Positions 36,583-43,471 of a stretch of DNA of 64,000 nucleotides are shown in pieces (the stretch's first letter is position 1; every line of letters starts with the position of its first letter). Where the stretch lies: contig JAEEWT010000004.1 in assembly GCA_016287755.1 (NCBI GenBank), positions 1 to 64,000 of the forward strand, written 5' to 3'. The translations under genes and the position numbers were made by a program. This stretch comes from Prevotella sp. GTDB taxonomy: Bacteria; Bacteroidota; Bacteroidia; Bacteroidales; Bacteroidaceae. Under the pieces are notes generated by a model. The model saw only the letters and a list, made by a program, of their open reading frames with translations, was not told the DNA's origin and made no database searches.

Positions 36583-37515
36583 CTAATTCTGAGCAGTAAG
36601 TGAGTTATTGATTTTCTCTTTCTCTACCTGTGCCACTTTGTTGTCTAGATTCAGCAGTCCGTATTCATGGTTATACTTCGTACCATGGGTAAGCACCCAC
36701 TGCAGGAACTGGTTCAAGGCTTCGTCCGCCTCATTGTAGCTCACACCAATCTTCTCAATAGCCACTTCTGCTACCCTGTCGTTTTCCAGAATGGTAATGA
36801 GCTCATCCAGTGTGGCCTTGTCGGAGAAGTTCTCTTCGAGGTTCTTCTTCACGTCGATGCCGATGATGGTGATGTCGCTCTTTACATGTCGGCTCTGCAG
36901 GTCGAAGATGTTAGGCAGGGCATTGAACGAAACCCCCAGTGGATCCTTTGCCAGGGCAGTGTTCAGGAAGAGATCGTCTCCCGAGATGCGCTTACCGCGG
37001 AAATTACTGCTCTCTTCACCGAAGTTATGGGCGAACGATGAGGCCACAGAAGTAGCGTTACTACCACTATATATAACAAGTTGTTCAAACTGCTTGATCT
37101 TCTTTACGTCCTCGTCTAATTCATCATCGAGGAAGAAAAGCTGCTTTAGCTTCTTCGAGTTCAGGTGCTTGCCTTCCAGCACTTTGGCAGCCTCACTACC
37201 GCTGGCTGTGATAGGCAGCACGGCGAACTCTCCAAAATAAACAATATGGCTAAAGTCTTTTGCATTACTCTCTTGATTGTCAAAAACGATATTCAGGTCG
37301 ATGCTACCCTGATTCTGATTACCTTTGGCGATCTGGAACTCTACGCCAGGTTGTGTTTTTGCATATTCTGTGATCCACTTCTCTACCAGCGGGCGGGCAA
37401 AACGTGGAGCTTTCACGTAGCGCACACTGCTCGTGTTGGTAGAATTACCCTCAGCCCAAATATGACTGATATTGATACTCAATAATACTGCTATTGCCAA
37501 TGCGATTCTTTTCAT
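36583..37515 (-). CDS. Periplasmic PstS-like binding protein
   Basis: 310 residues. Signal peptide (MKRIALAIAVLLSINISHIWA), then a two-lobed binding-protein fold; YSGSNATSVASSFAHNF resembles the anion-holding Ser/Thr loop of PstS-type proteins, and SFNALPNIFDL lies near the second lobe. No ABC permease or ATPase gene is nearby, so it may serve the SusC/SusD system or a sensor. It is the first gene of the operon with SusC, SusD and the M20 enzyme. Its promoter carries the same operator and spacing as the sulfur island, so the ligand may be a sulfur-containing compound. Confidence 0.72.
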   Translation of the reverse strand: MKRIALAIAVLLSINISHIWAEGNSTNTSSVRYVKAPRFARPLVEKWITEYAKTQPGVEFQIAKGNQNQGSIDLNIVFDNQESNAKDFSHIVYFGEFAVLPITASGSEAAKVLEGKHLNSKKLKQLFFLDDELDEDVKKIKQFEQLVIYSGSNATSVASSFAHNFGEESSNFRGKRISGDDLFLNTALAKDPLGVSFNALPNIFDLQSRHVKSDITIIGIDVKKNLEENFSDKATLDELITILENDRVAEVAIEKIGVSYNEADEALNQFLQWVLTHGTKYNHEYGLLNLDNKVAQVEKEKINNSLTAQN

Positions 37516-37663
37516 GACCTTTATTTTTTATTTTGTTTATACCTATTATATATATATACGCTCTCTCTCCTTGTCATTGCCATCATACAACAGCAACAAC
37601 ATCCTTGCATTTGCATTCGATTCATTGTCTTCATAACTCAATCATATTGTTAAAATCACGATG

Positions 37664-37694
37664 CAAAGGTACGGCGATTCCGGCATACCCACAA
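37664..37694 (-). promoter_or_regulatory. Promoter of the binding-protein/SusCD operon
   Basis: On the minus strand GGGATTGTGG (TTG at 37692-37694), a 20-base spacer ending GCCG, and TACCTTTG (37664-37671). The leader to the start codon is about 150 bases and AT-rich, with CTCTCTCT and TATATATA runs. The gap 37516-37855 holds this promoter, the operator and the terminator of the other operon. Confidence 0.8.
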
Positions 37695-37716
37695 TCCCGA
37701 TGATGTGGCATTTCAT

Positions 37717-37734
37717 ATACCGCATATATGGTAG
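37717..37734. promoter_or_regulatory. Sulfur-regulon operator upstream of the binding-protein gene
   Basis: ATACCG-N6-TGGTAG; TACC and GGTA are kept. The centre (37725.5) is 54.5 bp from the -7 box, the same as at cysK, tcdA, hcyS and dsrE. Confidence 0.75.
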
Positions 37735-37751
37735 GTGTCCTTCATAAACAC

Positions 37752-37814
37752 AAAAAAAGCGATGCGTCGCGCATGGAAACTTTAACCGACAACAGTTTCA
37801 AACGGACGCATCGC
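37752..37814 (-). terminator. Terminator of the hcyS-hcyF-hcyD operon
   Basis: Outer stem GCGATGCGTC/GACGCATCGC (37759-37768 with 37805-37814), and inside it a second stem GAAACT/AGTTTC. On the minus strand a run of seven T follows. The operon stop codon is 42 bases upstream. Confidence 0.85.
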
Positions 37815-37855
37815 GGAATGATAATTTTCAATTGTCAATTATCAATTTTGAATTA

Positions 37856-38257
37856 TTATAAGTGTACTTCCTTATCTACCACCTCTCCATTCAGAATCTT
37901 GAAGGAGTTCAGTTTCGGTTCTCCGTCAAGTAGTGAGAGGATGGCATATCGGATGGTAGGGTCATTTGCCAGGCGCAGGTCTTCTTGTGAAGGCCGTGAT
38001 GGTGAGGCAGGATGACTGTGCCAGTTAGCGAGGATCTTATGACCGTTGCTACGAGCATATCTCAATGCAGCGAACTGGTCCTTTGGCGCAAAAGAGAAAT
38101 GCTCAGACGAGTGGTCGATATTCTCCATCCAGTAGTTCTCCGTTACGATGTCGCCCTCATCCGTGCTGGTACCCAGTAGGTAGCCGCATGATTCATTCGG
38201 CGCATCCTTCTTTGCCTGGTCTATCAGCTCATCTATAATATGCTGTGGTATAATCAT
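37856..38257 (-). CDS. JAMM metalloprotease, HcyD/Mec-like
   Basis: 133 residues. It has the full JAMM zinc motif: Glu in NESCGYLLG, then HSHPASPSRPSQED (HxHP, six residues, SxxD). In Wolinella the relative HcyD removes the C-terminal residue after Gly-Gly of the carrier HcyS and later frees homocysteine from it; in Mycobacterium Mec frees cysteine from CysO. Here it is last in an operon with a ThiF-like activator and a ThiS/MoaD-like carrier whose GG is followed by a short tail, so it should process that tail and release the product. Cytosolic; no signal peptide. Confidence 0.9.
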   Translation of the reverse strand: MIIPQHIIDELIDQAKKDAPNESCGYLLGTSTDEGDIVTENYWMENIDHSSEHFSFAPKDQFAALRYARSNGHKILANWHSHPASPSRPSQEDLRLANDPTIRYAILSLLDGEPKLNSFKILNGEVVDKEVHL

Positions 38258-38283
38258 CTTTAATTCTTCAATTCTTCAACTTT

Positions 38284-39090
38284 TCAATGTTTCAAGTCAC
38301 AAGCCGCCTGTTCGTAGTCTATTAGGTGATCGATGGTGGGGGTTGATCCACAGATAGCACACGAGTCGCGATGCTTCACGGGTACAGTGCGGAACTGCAT
38401 GGTCTTGGCATCGAAGGTAAGCAGACGGTTTGTGAGCAACTCTCCCACACCAGTAAAGTATTTCAATGTCTCGGCGGCCTGAATGGTACCTAACATTCCT
38501 GCGATGGCGCCCAACACACCAGCTTGCGAACAGGTGGGTACTGCACCCACGGGTGGCGGTTCCTTGAACATACAGCGGTAGCAGGCAGTACCAGGAAGAT
38601 GCGTGAATGTCTGTCCGTTAAAGCGCAGGATACCGCCATGTGAGAACGGCTTACCTGCCATCACACACGCATCGTTGATGAGGAACTTCACGGGGAAGTT
38701 GTCGGTACCATCCACCACGAAGTCGTATTCCTTGATAATATCCAGTGCGTTCGATGAATCGAGGAACTCATAATAGGTGTCCACCTTTACGTCGGGATTG
38801 ATGGCCTTGATCTTTTCTTCAGCACTCTTCACCTTTGGTACCCCTACGTCTTTGGTGAAATGAATCACCTGTCGCTGCAGGTTACTCAGATCCACCACAT
38901 CAGCATCCACAATACCGATACGTCCGATACCGGCTGCTGCCAGGTATAGACTCACGGGAGCACCCAGTCCACCGGCACCCACCACGAGTACGCGCGCGTT
39001 CATAATCTTTTCTTGTCCCTCAACACCTACATCCTGCAGTAGGATGTGTCGTGAGTATCGCTGTATCTGTTCTTCTGTAAAATCAATCAT
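38284..39090 (-). CDS. ThiF/MoeB/HcyF-like sulfur-carrier adenylyltransferase
   Basis: 268 residues. An E1-like domain with RYSRHILLQDVG, the ATP loop VVGAGGLGAPV, DLSNLQRQ and DGTDNFPVKF; the likely catalytic Cys is in PTCSQAGVLG. Two Cys pairs, CYRC and CAIC, form a structural zinc site. It adenylates the C-terminal glycine of a ubiquitin-like carrier so that sulfur can replace AMP and give a thiocarboxylate. The ATG at 39090 (MIDFTEEQ) is the only ATG that fits. It lies 12 bp after the carrier gene. MoeB for molybdopterin or ThiF for thiamine is possible, but the protease partner argues for the HcyF/CysO type. Confidence 0.9.
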   Translation of the reverse strand: MIDFTEEQIQRYSRHILLQDVGVEGQEKIMNARVLVVGAGGLGAPVSLYLAAAGIGRIGIVDADVVDLSNLQRQVIHFTKDVGVPKVKSAEEKIKAINPDVKVDTYYEFLDSSNALDIIKEYDFVVDGTDNFPVKFLINDACVMAGKPFSHGGILRFNGQTFTHLPGTACYRCMFKEPPPVGAVPTCSQAGVLGAIAGMLGTIQAAETLKYFTGVGELLTNRLLTFDAKTMQFRTVPVKHRDSCAICGSTPTIDHLIDYEQAACDLKH

Positions 39091-39102
39091 AATTTTCAAT
39101 TC

Positions 39103-39324
39103 TCAATTCTCAATTAAAGCGCCTCCTCCCATGAAGTACAGGAAGTCAACCTTGTCACCCTCCTTCAGCTGAATAGTGTCCCAGTCCTCGCGCTCGGCAA
39201 ACTCCTCGTTTACCTGCACGCTGACCATCTCCGGCTGCTGTACATTACTATTATTGATCAGTTCACTCACGCTGAGCGGCAGACTAACTTCCTGCGCGTC
39301 TCCATTTACATAAATCTTTGCCAT
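39103..39324 (-). CDS. ThiS/MoaD-like sulfur carrier with C-terminal tail (HcyS-like)
   Basis: 73 residues, beta-grasp fold. It ends DFLYFMGGGALIEN. Active carriers end in Gly-Gly, so ALIEN or GALIEN must be cut off before activation, which explains the JAMM protease two genes downstream. The DNA for the last residues (GAGAAT, then TGA) is part of the intergenic GAATTGA tandem repeat at 39091-39111, so the tail looks repeat-derived. First gene of the operon with the activating enzyme and protease. Its promoter and leader are a 35-bp mirror copy of those of dsrE on the other strand. Confidence 0.88.
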   Translation of the reverse strand: MAKIYVNGDAQEVSLPLSVSELINNSNVQQPEMVSVQVNEEFAEREDWDTIQLKEGDKVDFLYFMGGGALIEN

Positions 39325-39330
39325 ATATCT

Positions 39331-39508
39331 GTCGGTTTAATGATAAAATTCCGAGTGCAAAATTAGTGGGTTTTCACAAGGTGGACAATCGCCTATTCAT
39401 GGCATTTTGACTACCTATGATATGGTATGCGATTTACCATCGGTGTGGGATTGTGGCATTGTCAATTCCTCCGTAATTTTGCACTCGGAATTTTATCATT
39501 AAACCGAC
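39331..39508. promoter_or_regulatory. Mirror-image divergent promoter region of the sulfur island
   Basis: Bases 39331-39365 and 39474-39508 are perfect 35-bp reverse complements. Each contains the -7 box TAATTTTG and the first leader bases of its gene. On each side a TTG in a GATTGT context (39386-39388 minus, 39451-39453 plus) stands 20 bases from the -7 box. The palindrome TACC-N8-GGTA at 39412-39427 is exactly in the middle, its centre 54.5 bp from both -7 boxes, so one bound protein could activate both operons. Confidence 0.9.
39412..39427. promoter_or_regulatory. Central sulfur-regulon operator
   Basis: TACCTATGATATGGTA, with a third half site TACCAT (39435-39440) next to it. Equidistant (54.5 bp) from the hcyS and dsrE -7 boxes. 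Confidence 0.78.
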
Positions 39509-39513
39509 GAATT

Positions 39514-39993
39514 ATGACAGAGAACAAGAAACTGAGCATTATCGCCTTCAGTGGCGATTTTGACAAGCTGACGGCTGTATTTACATTAGGTACGGGCGCG
39601 GCTGCAGTAGGGTATGAGGTGAACATCTTCTTTACGTTCTGGGGACTTGATGCCATCAAGCGTAAGCAGGGAAGGAGTTTCACAGGTGGTAACTGGCTTA
39701 CCAAGATCTTCGGATTCATGATGGGCGGTCTGAAGGCAACACCTACCTCACGCTTCAATTTCCTCGGTGCGGGTCCTAAGATCTTCCGTTACTTGATGCG
39801 AAAGAACAATGTAGCAACGCTCGAAGAACTCGTCGAGGCTGCTAAGGCGTTAGGTATTAACCTGTATGCCTGCGAGATGGCGATGCATGTGCTCGGTCTG
39901 AAGAAAGATGACTTTATTCCTGAGGTGAAGGATGTGCTGGGTGTGGCTTCGTTCCTGCAGCTCAGCGAGGGTGGTCAGACCTTGTTTATTTAA
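39514..39993 (+). CDS. DsrE-family sulfur-transfer protein
   Basis: 159 residues. A DsrE/DrsH-like fold with AFSGDFDKLTAVFTLGTGAA at the N-terminus and FFTFWGLDAIKR in the middle. The conserved Cys is in YACEMAMHVLGL, matching the sulfur-binding Cys of the family, which accepts and passes on persulfide sulfur, often from or to TusA. The start at 39514 follows the promoter leader directly. First gene of the operon with TusA, encapsulin, desulfurase and PLP enzyme. It has no membrane anchor, although several hydrophobic segments suggest a tight oligomer. Confidence 0.9.
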   Translation: MTENKKLSIIAFSGDFDKLTAVFTLGTGAAAVGYEVNIFFTFWGLDAIKRKQGRSFTGGNWLTKIFGFMMGGLKATPTSRFNFLGAGPKIFRYLMRKNNVATLEELVEAAKALGINLYACEMAMHVLGLKKDDFIPEVKDVLGVASFLQLSEGGQTLFI

Positions 39994-40055
39994 AGCCCAC
40001 CCAAGTCCTCCCAAAGGGAGTGATGCTCAGATACATCAATAATAATATATACACT

Positions 40056-40331
40056 ATGGGATTATTCAAGAACAAAAGTAACCAATCACCCCGTTCAGTA
40101 GAAGGAAAGGGGGACCATGTATTGGACATCACGAAGGAACACTGTCCGATGACCTTCGTCAAGACAAAGATTGAACTCTCGAAACTTCAGTCGGGAGAGA
40201 TTCTCGAAGTACTGCTCAGTGAGGGTGAACCGCTCGATAACGTTCCCCGGAATGCCAAGGAGCAAGGATATCATGTCCTCTCCGTGGAGCACGTGGAGGG
40301 AACGACCTATAAAGTGACAATTCAGAAATAA
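40056..40331 (+). CDS. TusA-family sulfurtransferase
   Basis: 91 residues. A short polar N-terminus, then the TusA/SirA core LDITKEHCPMTFVKTKIEL with the sulfur-accepting Cys in the CPM motif (usual CPxP has Thr instead of Pro here), and SGEILEVLLSEGEPLDNVP. It takes persulfide sulfur from a cysteine desulfurase and hands it to a partner. The start at 40056 (MGLFKN) is chosen over an in-frame GTG/ATG at 40020-40023 that lies in a repeat. It lies 62 bp after dsrE; the gap holds a CCTCCCAAAGGGAG hairpin. Confidence 0.9.
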   Translation: MGLFKNKSNQSPRSVEGKGDHVLDITKEHCPMTFVKTKIELSKLQSGEILEVLLSEGEPLDNVPRNAKEQGYHVLSVEHVEGTTYKVTIQK

Positions 40332-40428
40332 TCATGTATAACCATGGAGCAGAGAAGTATCTTCCTTTTATCTCCATAGTGAGCGAAGCGAAGATAACTT
40401 CTACAAACTCCCTTTAACTTCTTTAAAA

Positions 40429-41868
40429 ATGGCAGATTCTAATTTGCAGCGCAGTGTGACCACTGCTACCGCCAGAAGACTGGCGACCACTACCAAGACA
40501 GCCCCGCAGATGGGCTCGATCACTCCAAGACTGTTGTTGAAACTCCTGCCTTGGGTGCAGGTGTCTGGTGGAACGTTCCGTGTGAACCGCACGAAGGTGG
40601 AACTTCGCAAGAACGACCGCCTGCCTATCCAGTATGTGGATGGCGTACCCTCGTTTACAGCGAAGAACCTGAAGGCTATCCCGCTGTTCTCGGAATTCGA
40701 TGACGAGATCTTGAACCGTCTGATTAGCTCTTTCGAGACGAAGGAGGTTGATGTTGACAACCTGTTCGTGGAGGAAGGTAAGGACAAGCAGCGCTTCTTT
40801 ATCGTGGCGAGCGGTCAGGCTGAGGTAATCAGCAAGGGTCCTCATGGTGAAGAACTACGGATAGCACTGCTGGGCGACGGTGAGTACTTCGGCGAGGCCG
40901 ACCTGCTGGACGAGCAGGAATCGACGGTGAGCGTCCGTGCCATCACGCCAACGGTGTTCCTCGGTCTGAAACTGAAGGAACTCATCAAGTTCATCAAAGA
41001 GGTGCCTGATTTCCGCGAGATCTTCAACAAGGCGGTTGACAAGCAGCTGCGCCTGAAGGCTTCGGTGAATGACAACGGTGAGAAGCACATCGATCTGGTG
41101 AGCGGTCATGAGGAGGATAATATCATTCCCGAGACCTATATCGACTATGAGGAGAATCCTACGGAGTATCCGCTGAATACACTGCAGACCGTTGTACGTG
41201 TGCATACCCGTGTGAGCGATCTTTACAATAATCCTTATAACCAGTTGGAAGAGCAGTTACGCCTGTCGATCGAGAGTATCAAGGAACGTCAGGAGTGGGA
41301 GCTCATCAACAATAAGAAGTTCGGCTTACTGGCTGCTGCCAATCCTGCCTATCGTATCACTACGCGCTATGGTGCGCCCACGCCTGATGATCTCGACGAG
41401 CTGTTGAGTCTTGTATGGAAGGAACCTGCTTTCTTCATAGCCCATCCGCGTGCCATCGCTGCTTTTGAGCGTGAGTGTACATGGCGCGGTGTACCGCCTG
41501 TAACCACCGATCTCTTCGGTACGAAGGTGATCTTGTGGCGCGGTGTACCCCTGATACCATCCGACAAGGTGGAGGTGGAAGGACAGTACCTGACTGGTCG
41601 TGGTGTTGGTACAACGAAGATCATCCTTGTGCGTACCGGTGAGCAGAACCAAGGTGTTGTCGGTCTGCATCAGAGTGGCATCCCAGGTGAGATTGCTCCG
41701 TCGCTCTCCGCCCGTCTGATGGGTCTTGACAAGTTCGGTGTGGCCTCTTACCTGCTCACGAAATACTTCTCACTGGCTGCTCTCACCGATGACGCCATCG
41801 CCGTGTTGGAGAATGTGGAAGTGGGATATTATCACGACTATCAGCATAGAAACAAGGTGGAGAAGTAA
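40429..41868 (+). CDS. Family 2 encapsulin shell protein with inserted cyclic-nucleotide-binding domain
   Basis: 479 residues. The N-terminus (TATARRLATTTKTAPQMGSITPRLLLKLLPWVQV) and C-terminal two thirds (LYNNPYNQLEEQLRL, FFIAHPRAIAAFERECTWRG, QNQGVVGLHQSGIPGEIAPSLSARLMGLD) fit the HK97-fold SrpI-type shells of family 2. Residues about 80-205 are a cNMP-binding domain with the cassette GDGEYFGEADLLDEQ and VRAI; this insertion defines subgroup 2B. Shell proteins of this type self-assemble into nanocompartments about 25 nm wide. The next gene encodes a cysteine desulfurase with a cargo-like N-terminus. Ligand binding by the inserted domain is unproven. Confidence 0.92.
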   Translation: MADSNLQRSVTTATARRLATTTKTAPQMGSITPRLLLKLLPWVQVSGGTFRVNRTKVELRKNDRLPIQYVDGVPSFTAKNLKAIPLFSEFDDEILNRLISSFETKEVDVDNLFVEEGKDKQRFFIVASGQAEVISKGPHGEELRIALLGDGEYFGEADLLDEQESTVSVRAITPTVFLGLKLKELIKFIKEVPDFREIFNKAVDKQLRLKASVNDNGEKHIDLVSGHEEDNIIPETYIDYEENPTEYPLNTLQTVVRVHTRVSDLYNNPYNQLEEQLRLSIESIKERQEWELINNKKFGLLAAANPAYRITTRYGAPTPDDLDELLSLVWKEPAFFIAHPRAIAAFERECTWRGVPPVTTDLFGTKVILWRGVPLIPSDKVEVEGQYLTGRGVGTTKIILVRTGEQNQGVVGLHQSGIPGEIAPSLSARLMGLDKFGVASYLLTKYFSLAALTDDAIAVLENVEVGYYHDYQHRNKVEK

Positions 41869-41879
41869 AAAGACTCTCC

Positions 41880-41906
41880 ACCAATCCCTCCCTGCGTGGG
41901 AGGGGA
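41880..41906. repeat. CCCTCC/GGGAGGG hairpin between shell and desulfurase genes
   Basis: CCCTCCC-TGCGT-GGGAGGGG lies in the 57-bp gap between the two genes. It could form a hairpin on the message and alter the ratio of shell to cargo. It belongs to the C/T-rich repeat family, another copy of which sits inside the following gene. Confidence 0.65.
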
Positions 41907-41925
41907 GTAAATACCTTTTTTGAAT

Positions 41926-43461
41926 ATGATAGATATACAGAATATTGACGGTTACGGCATTCAAGACCCTGGCTTCGATTTATTGCGACAAGTGGCTCAA
42001 AAGTACTGTCCGGAAGAGTTGCAGCAGGTACGAAAGGAGGTTGTTCCCGACGAAGCGCTCGATCTCTCGTCGCTGACTGGTATTCTCCAGTCTTTTGCTA
42101 GTGCGGATCTGAAATCCCCTTCTTGGGCACCAAGCACACTCCCATCCCATCCAGGGGAGGGACAAGGGGAAGGGTCTTCTCTTGGTATCCGTCCCTTCGG
42201 AGAGCGTGAGCTTTCCTCTCTTCATTATGAGGAGACTGATACGCTGAACTCGGAGCAGATCAAGAAGGATTTCCCCATACTGCGGCAGAAGGTGAACGGG
42301 CATGACCTCGTATGGCTCGACAACGGGGCCACCACACAGAAACCGTTGCAGGTGATCGACAAGATCTCGGATTACTATAAGAACTACAATTCGAATATTC
42401 ACCGTGGAGCCCACACGCTGGCTGCCCGTGCTACCGATGCCTACGAGGAGGCTCGCGAAAAGGTGCAACGCTTTATCAATGCTGCCACCAGCGAGGAGAT
42501 CATCTTCGTACGGGGTACCACCGAGGGTATCAACCTGGTGGCGCAGACCTACGGACGACAGTTCCTCACTCCTGGTGACGAGGTCATCGTATCAGAGTTG
42601 GATCATCATGCCAATATCGTGCCCTGGCAGCAGGTGTGCCATGAGAAAGGCTGTACGCTGAAAGCGATTCCTACTGATAAGAACGGCGACCTGGTGCTCT
42701 CGGAGTTCGAACGACTGATCACCCCGCGTACGCGCTTTGTCAGCGTAGGACATGTGAACAACACCTACGGTACCATCAACGATGTGAAGCGAATCATCGA
42801 TATTGCCCATGGACATCATATCCCTGTACTTATCGACGGCGCACAGTCGATTGCCCATACACCTGTTGACGTACAGCAGCTGGGAGCCGACTTCTTCGTG
42901 TTCTCTGGTCATAAGATCTATGGACCCAATGGTATCGGCGTGGTGTATGGACGCAAGGATCTGCTCGATAAGATGCAACCGTGGCAGGGCGGTGGTAACA
43001 TGATCAAGGATGTGACCATCGAACGTACGGAGTATAACGTACCACCTGCTCGTTTCGAGGCTGGCACGCCCAATGTGGCCGATGCCATCGGACTTGGTGC
43101 CGCTTTGGATTATGTGAGTCATCTCGGTATCCGAAATATTGAGCACCATGAGCACCAACTGACGGAATATGCCCGTGAGCAGCTTTCCCAGATCAAGGGA
43201 CTTACACTTATAGGAAATCCCAAGAACCGTGTGTCGGTGGTGAGCTTCGTCCTCGATGGTATTCCTGTGCCTGAGACAGGAACACTGCTCGACAAGGAGG
43301 GTATCGCCGTGCGTGCCGGTCATCACTGTGCCCAGCCTGCTCTTCGAGCCCTCGGCTATGAGATGAGCGTTCGTCCTACCTTCGCTCTGTACAATACCCG
43401 TGAGGACGTGGACCGACTGGTGATAGCGGTGAGGAAGATCATAGGTGATAACAAACGATGA
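41926..43461 (+). CDS. SufS-type cysteine desulfurase with encapsulin cargo-like N-terminal extension
   Basis: 511 residues. The first 105 or so are an extra domain rich in Pro, Gly, Ser and charged residues, in the place of the cargo-loading region known from family 2A encapsulin desulfurases. The rest is SufS: LDNGATTQKP, RGAHTLAARATD, PLP Lys330 in SGHKIYGPNG, and the catalytic Cys468 in AGHHCAQP. It removes sulfur from cysteine as a persulfide. Residues about 66-87 (containing STLPSHPGEGQGEG) match a C/T-rich intergenic repeat and look like an in-frame insertion in the flexible arm. The start is the ATG at 41926; the upstream TTG is less likely. Confidence 0.92.
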   Translation: MIDIQNIDGYGIQDPGFDLLRQVAQKYCPEELQQVRKEVVPDEALDLSSLTGILQSFASADLKSPSWAPSTLPSHPGEGQGEGSSLGIRPFGERELSSLHYEETDTLNSEQIKKDFPILRQKVNGHDLVWLDNGATTQKPLQVIDKISDYYKNYNSNIHRGAHTLAARATDAYEEAREKVQRFINAATSEEIIFVRGTTEGINLVAQTYGRQFLTPGDEVIVSELDHHANIVPWQQVCHEKGCTLKAIPTDKNGDLVLSEFERLITPRTRFVSVGHVNNTYGTINDVKRIIDIAHGHHIPVLIDGAQSIAHTPVDVQQLGADFFVFSGHKIYGPNGIGVVYGRKDLLDKMQPWQGGGNMIKDVTIERTEYNVPPARFEAGTPNVADAIGLGAALDYVSHLGIRNIEHHEHQLTEYAREQLSQIKGLTLIGNPKNRVSVVSFVLDGIPVPETGTLLDKEGIAVRAGHHCAQPALRALGYEMSVRPTFALYNTREDVDRLVIAVRKIIGDNKR

Positions 43462-43471
43462 ATGATGATTC

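Noticed and set aside
36565-36590. tRNA T-loop-like sequence GGGTGTTCAAATCCC
   Set aside because: No acceptor, D or anticodon arm can be built around it, and it overlaps the end of the binding-protein gene.
37856-39324. Molybdopterin or thiamine synthesis as the role of the carrier operon
   Set aside because: No other moa or thi genes are present, the carrier has a tail after GG, and a JAMM protease is included, which fits HcyS/CysO-type systems better. It cannot be fully excluded from sequence alone.
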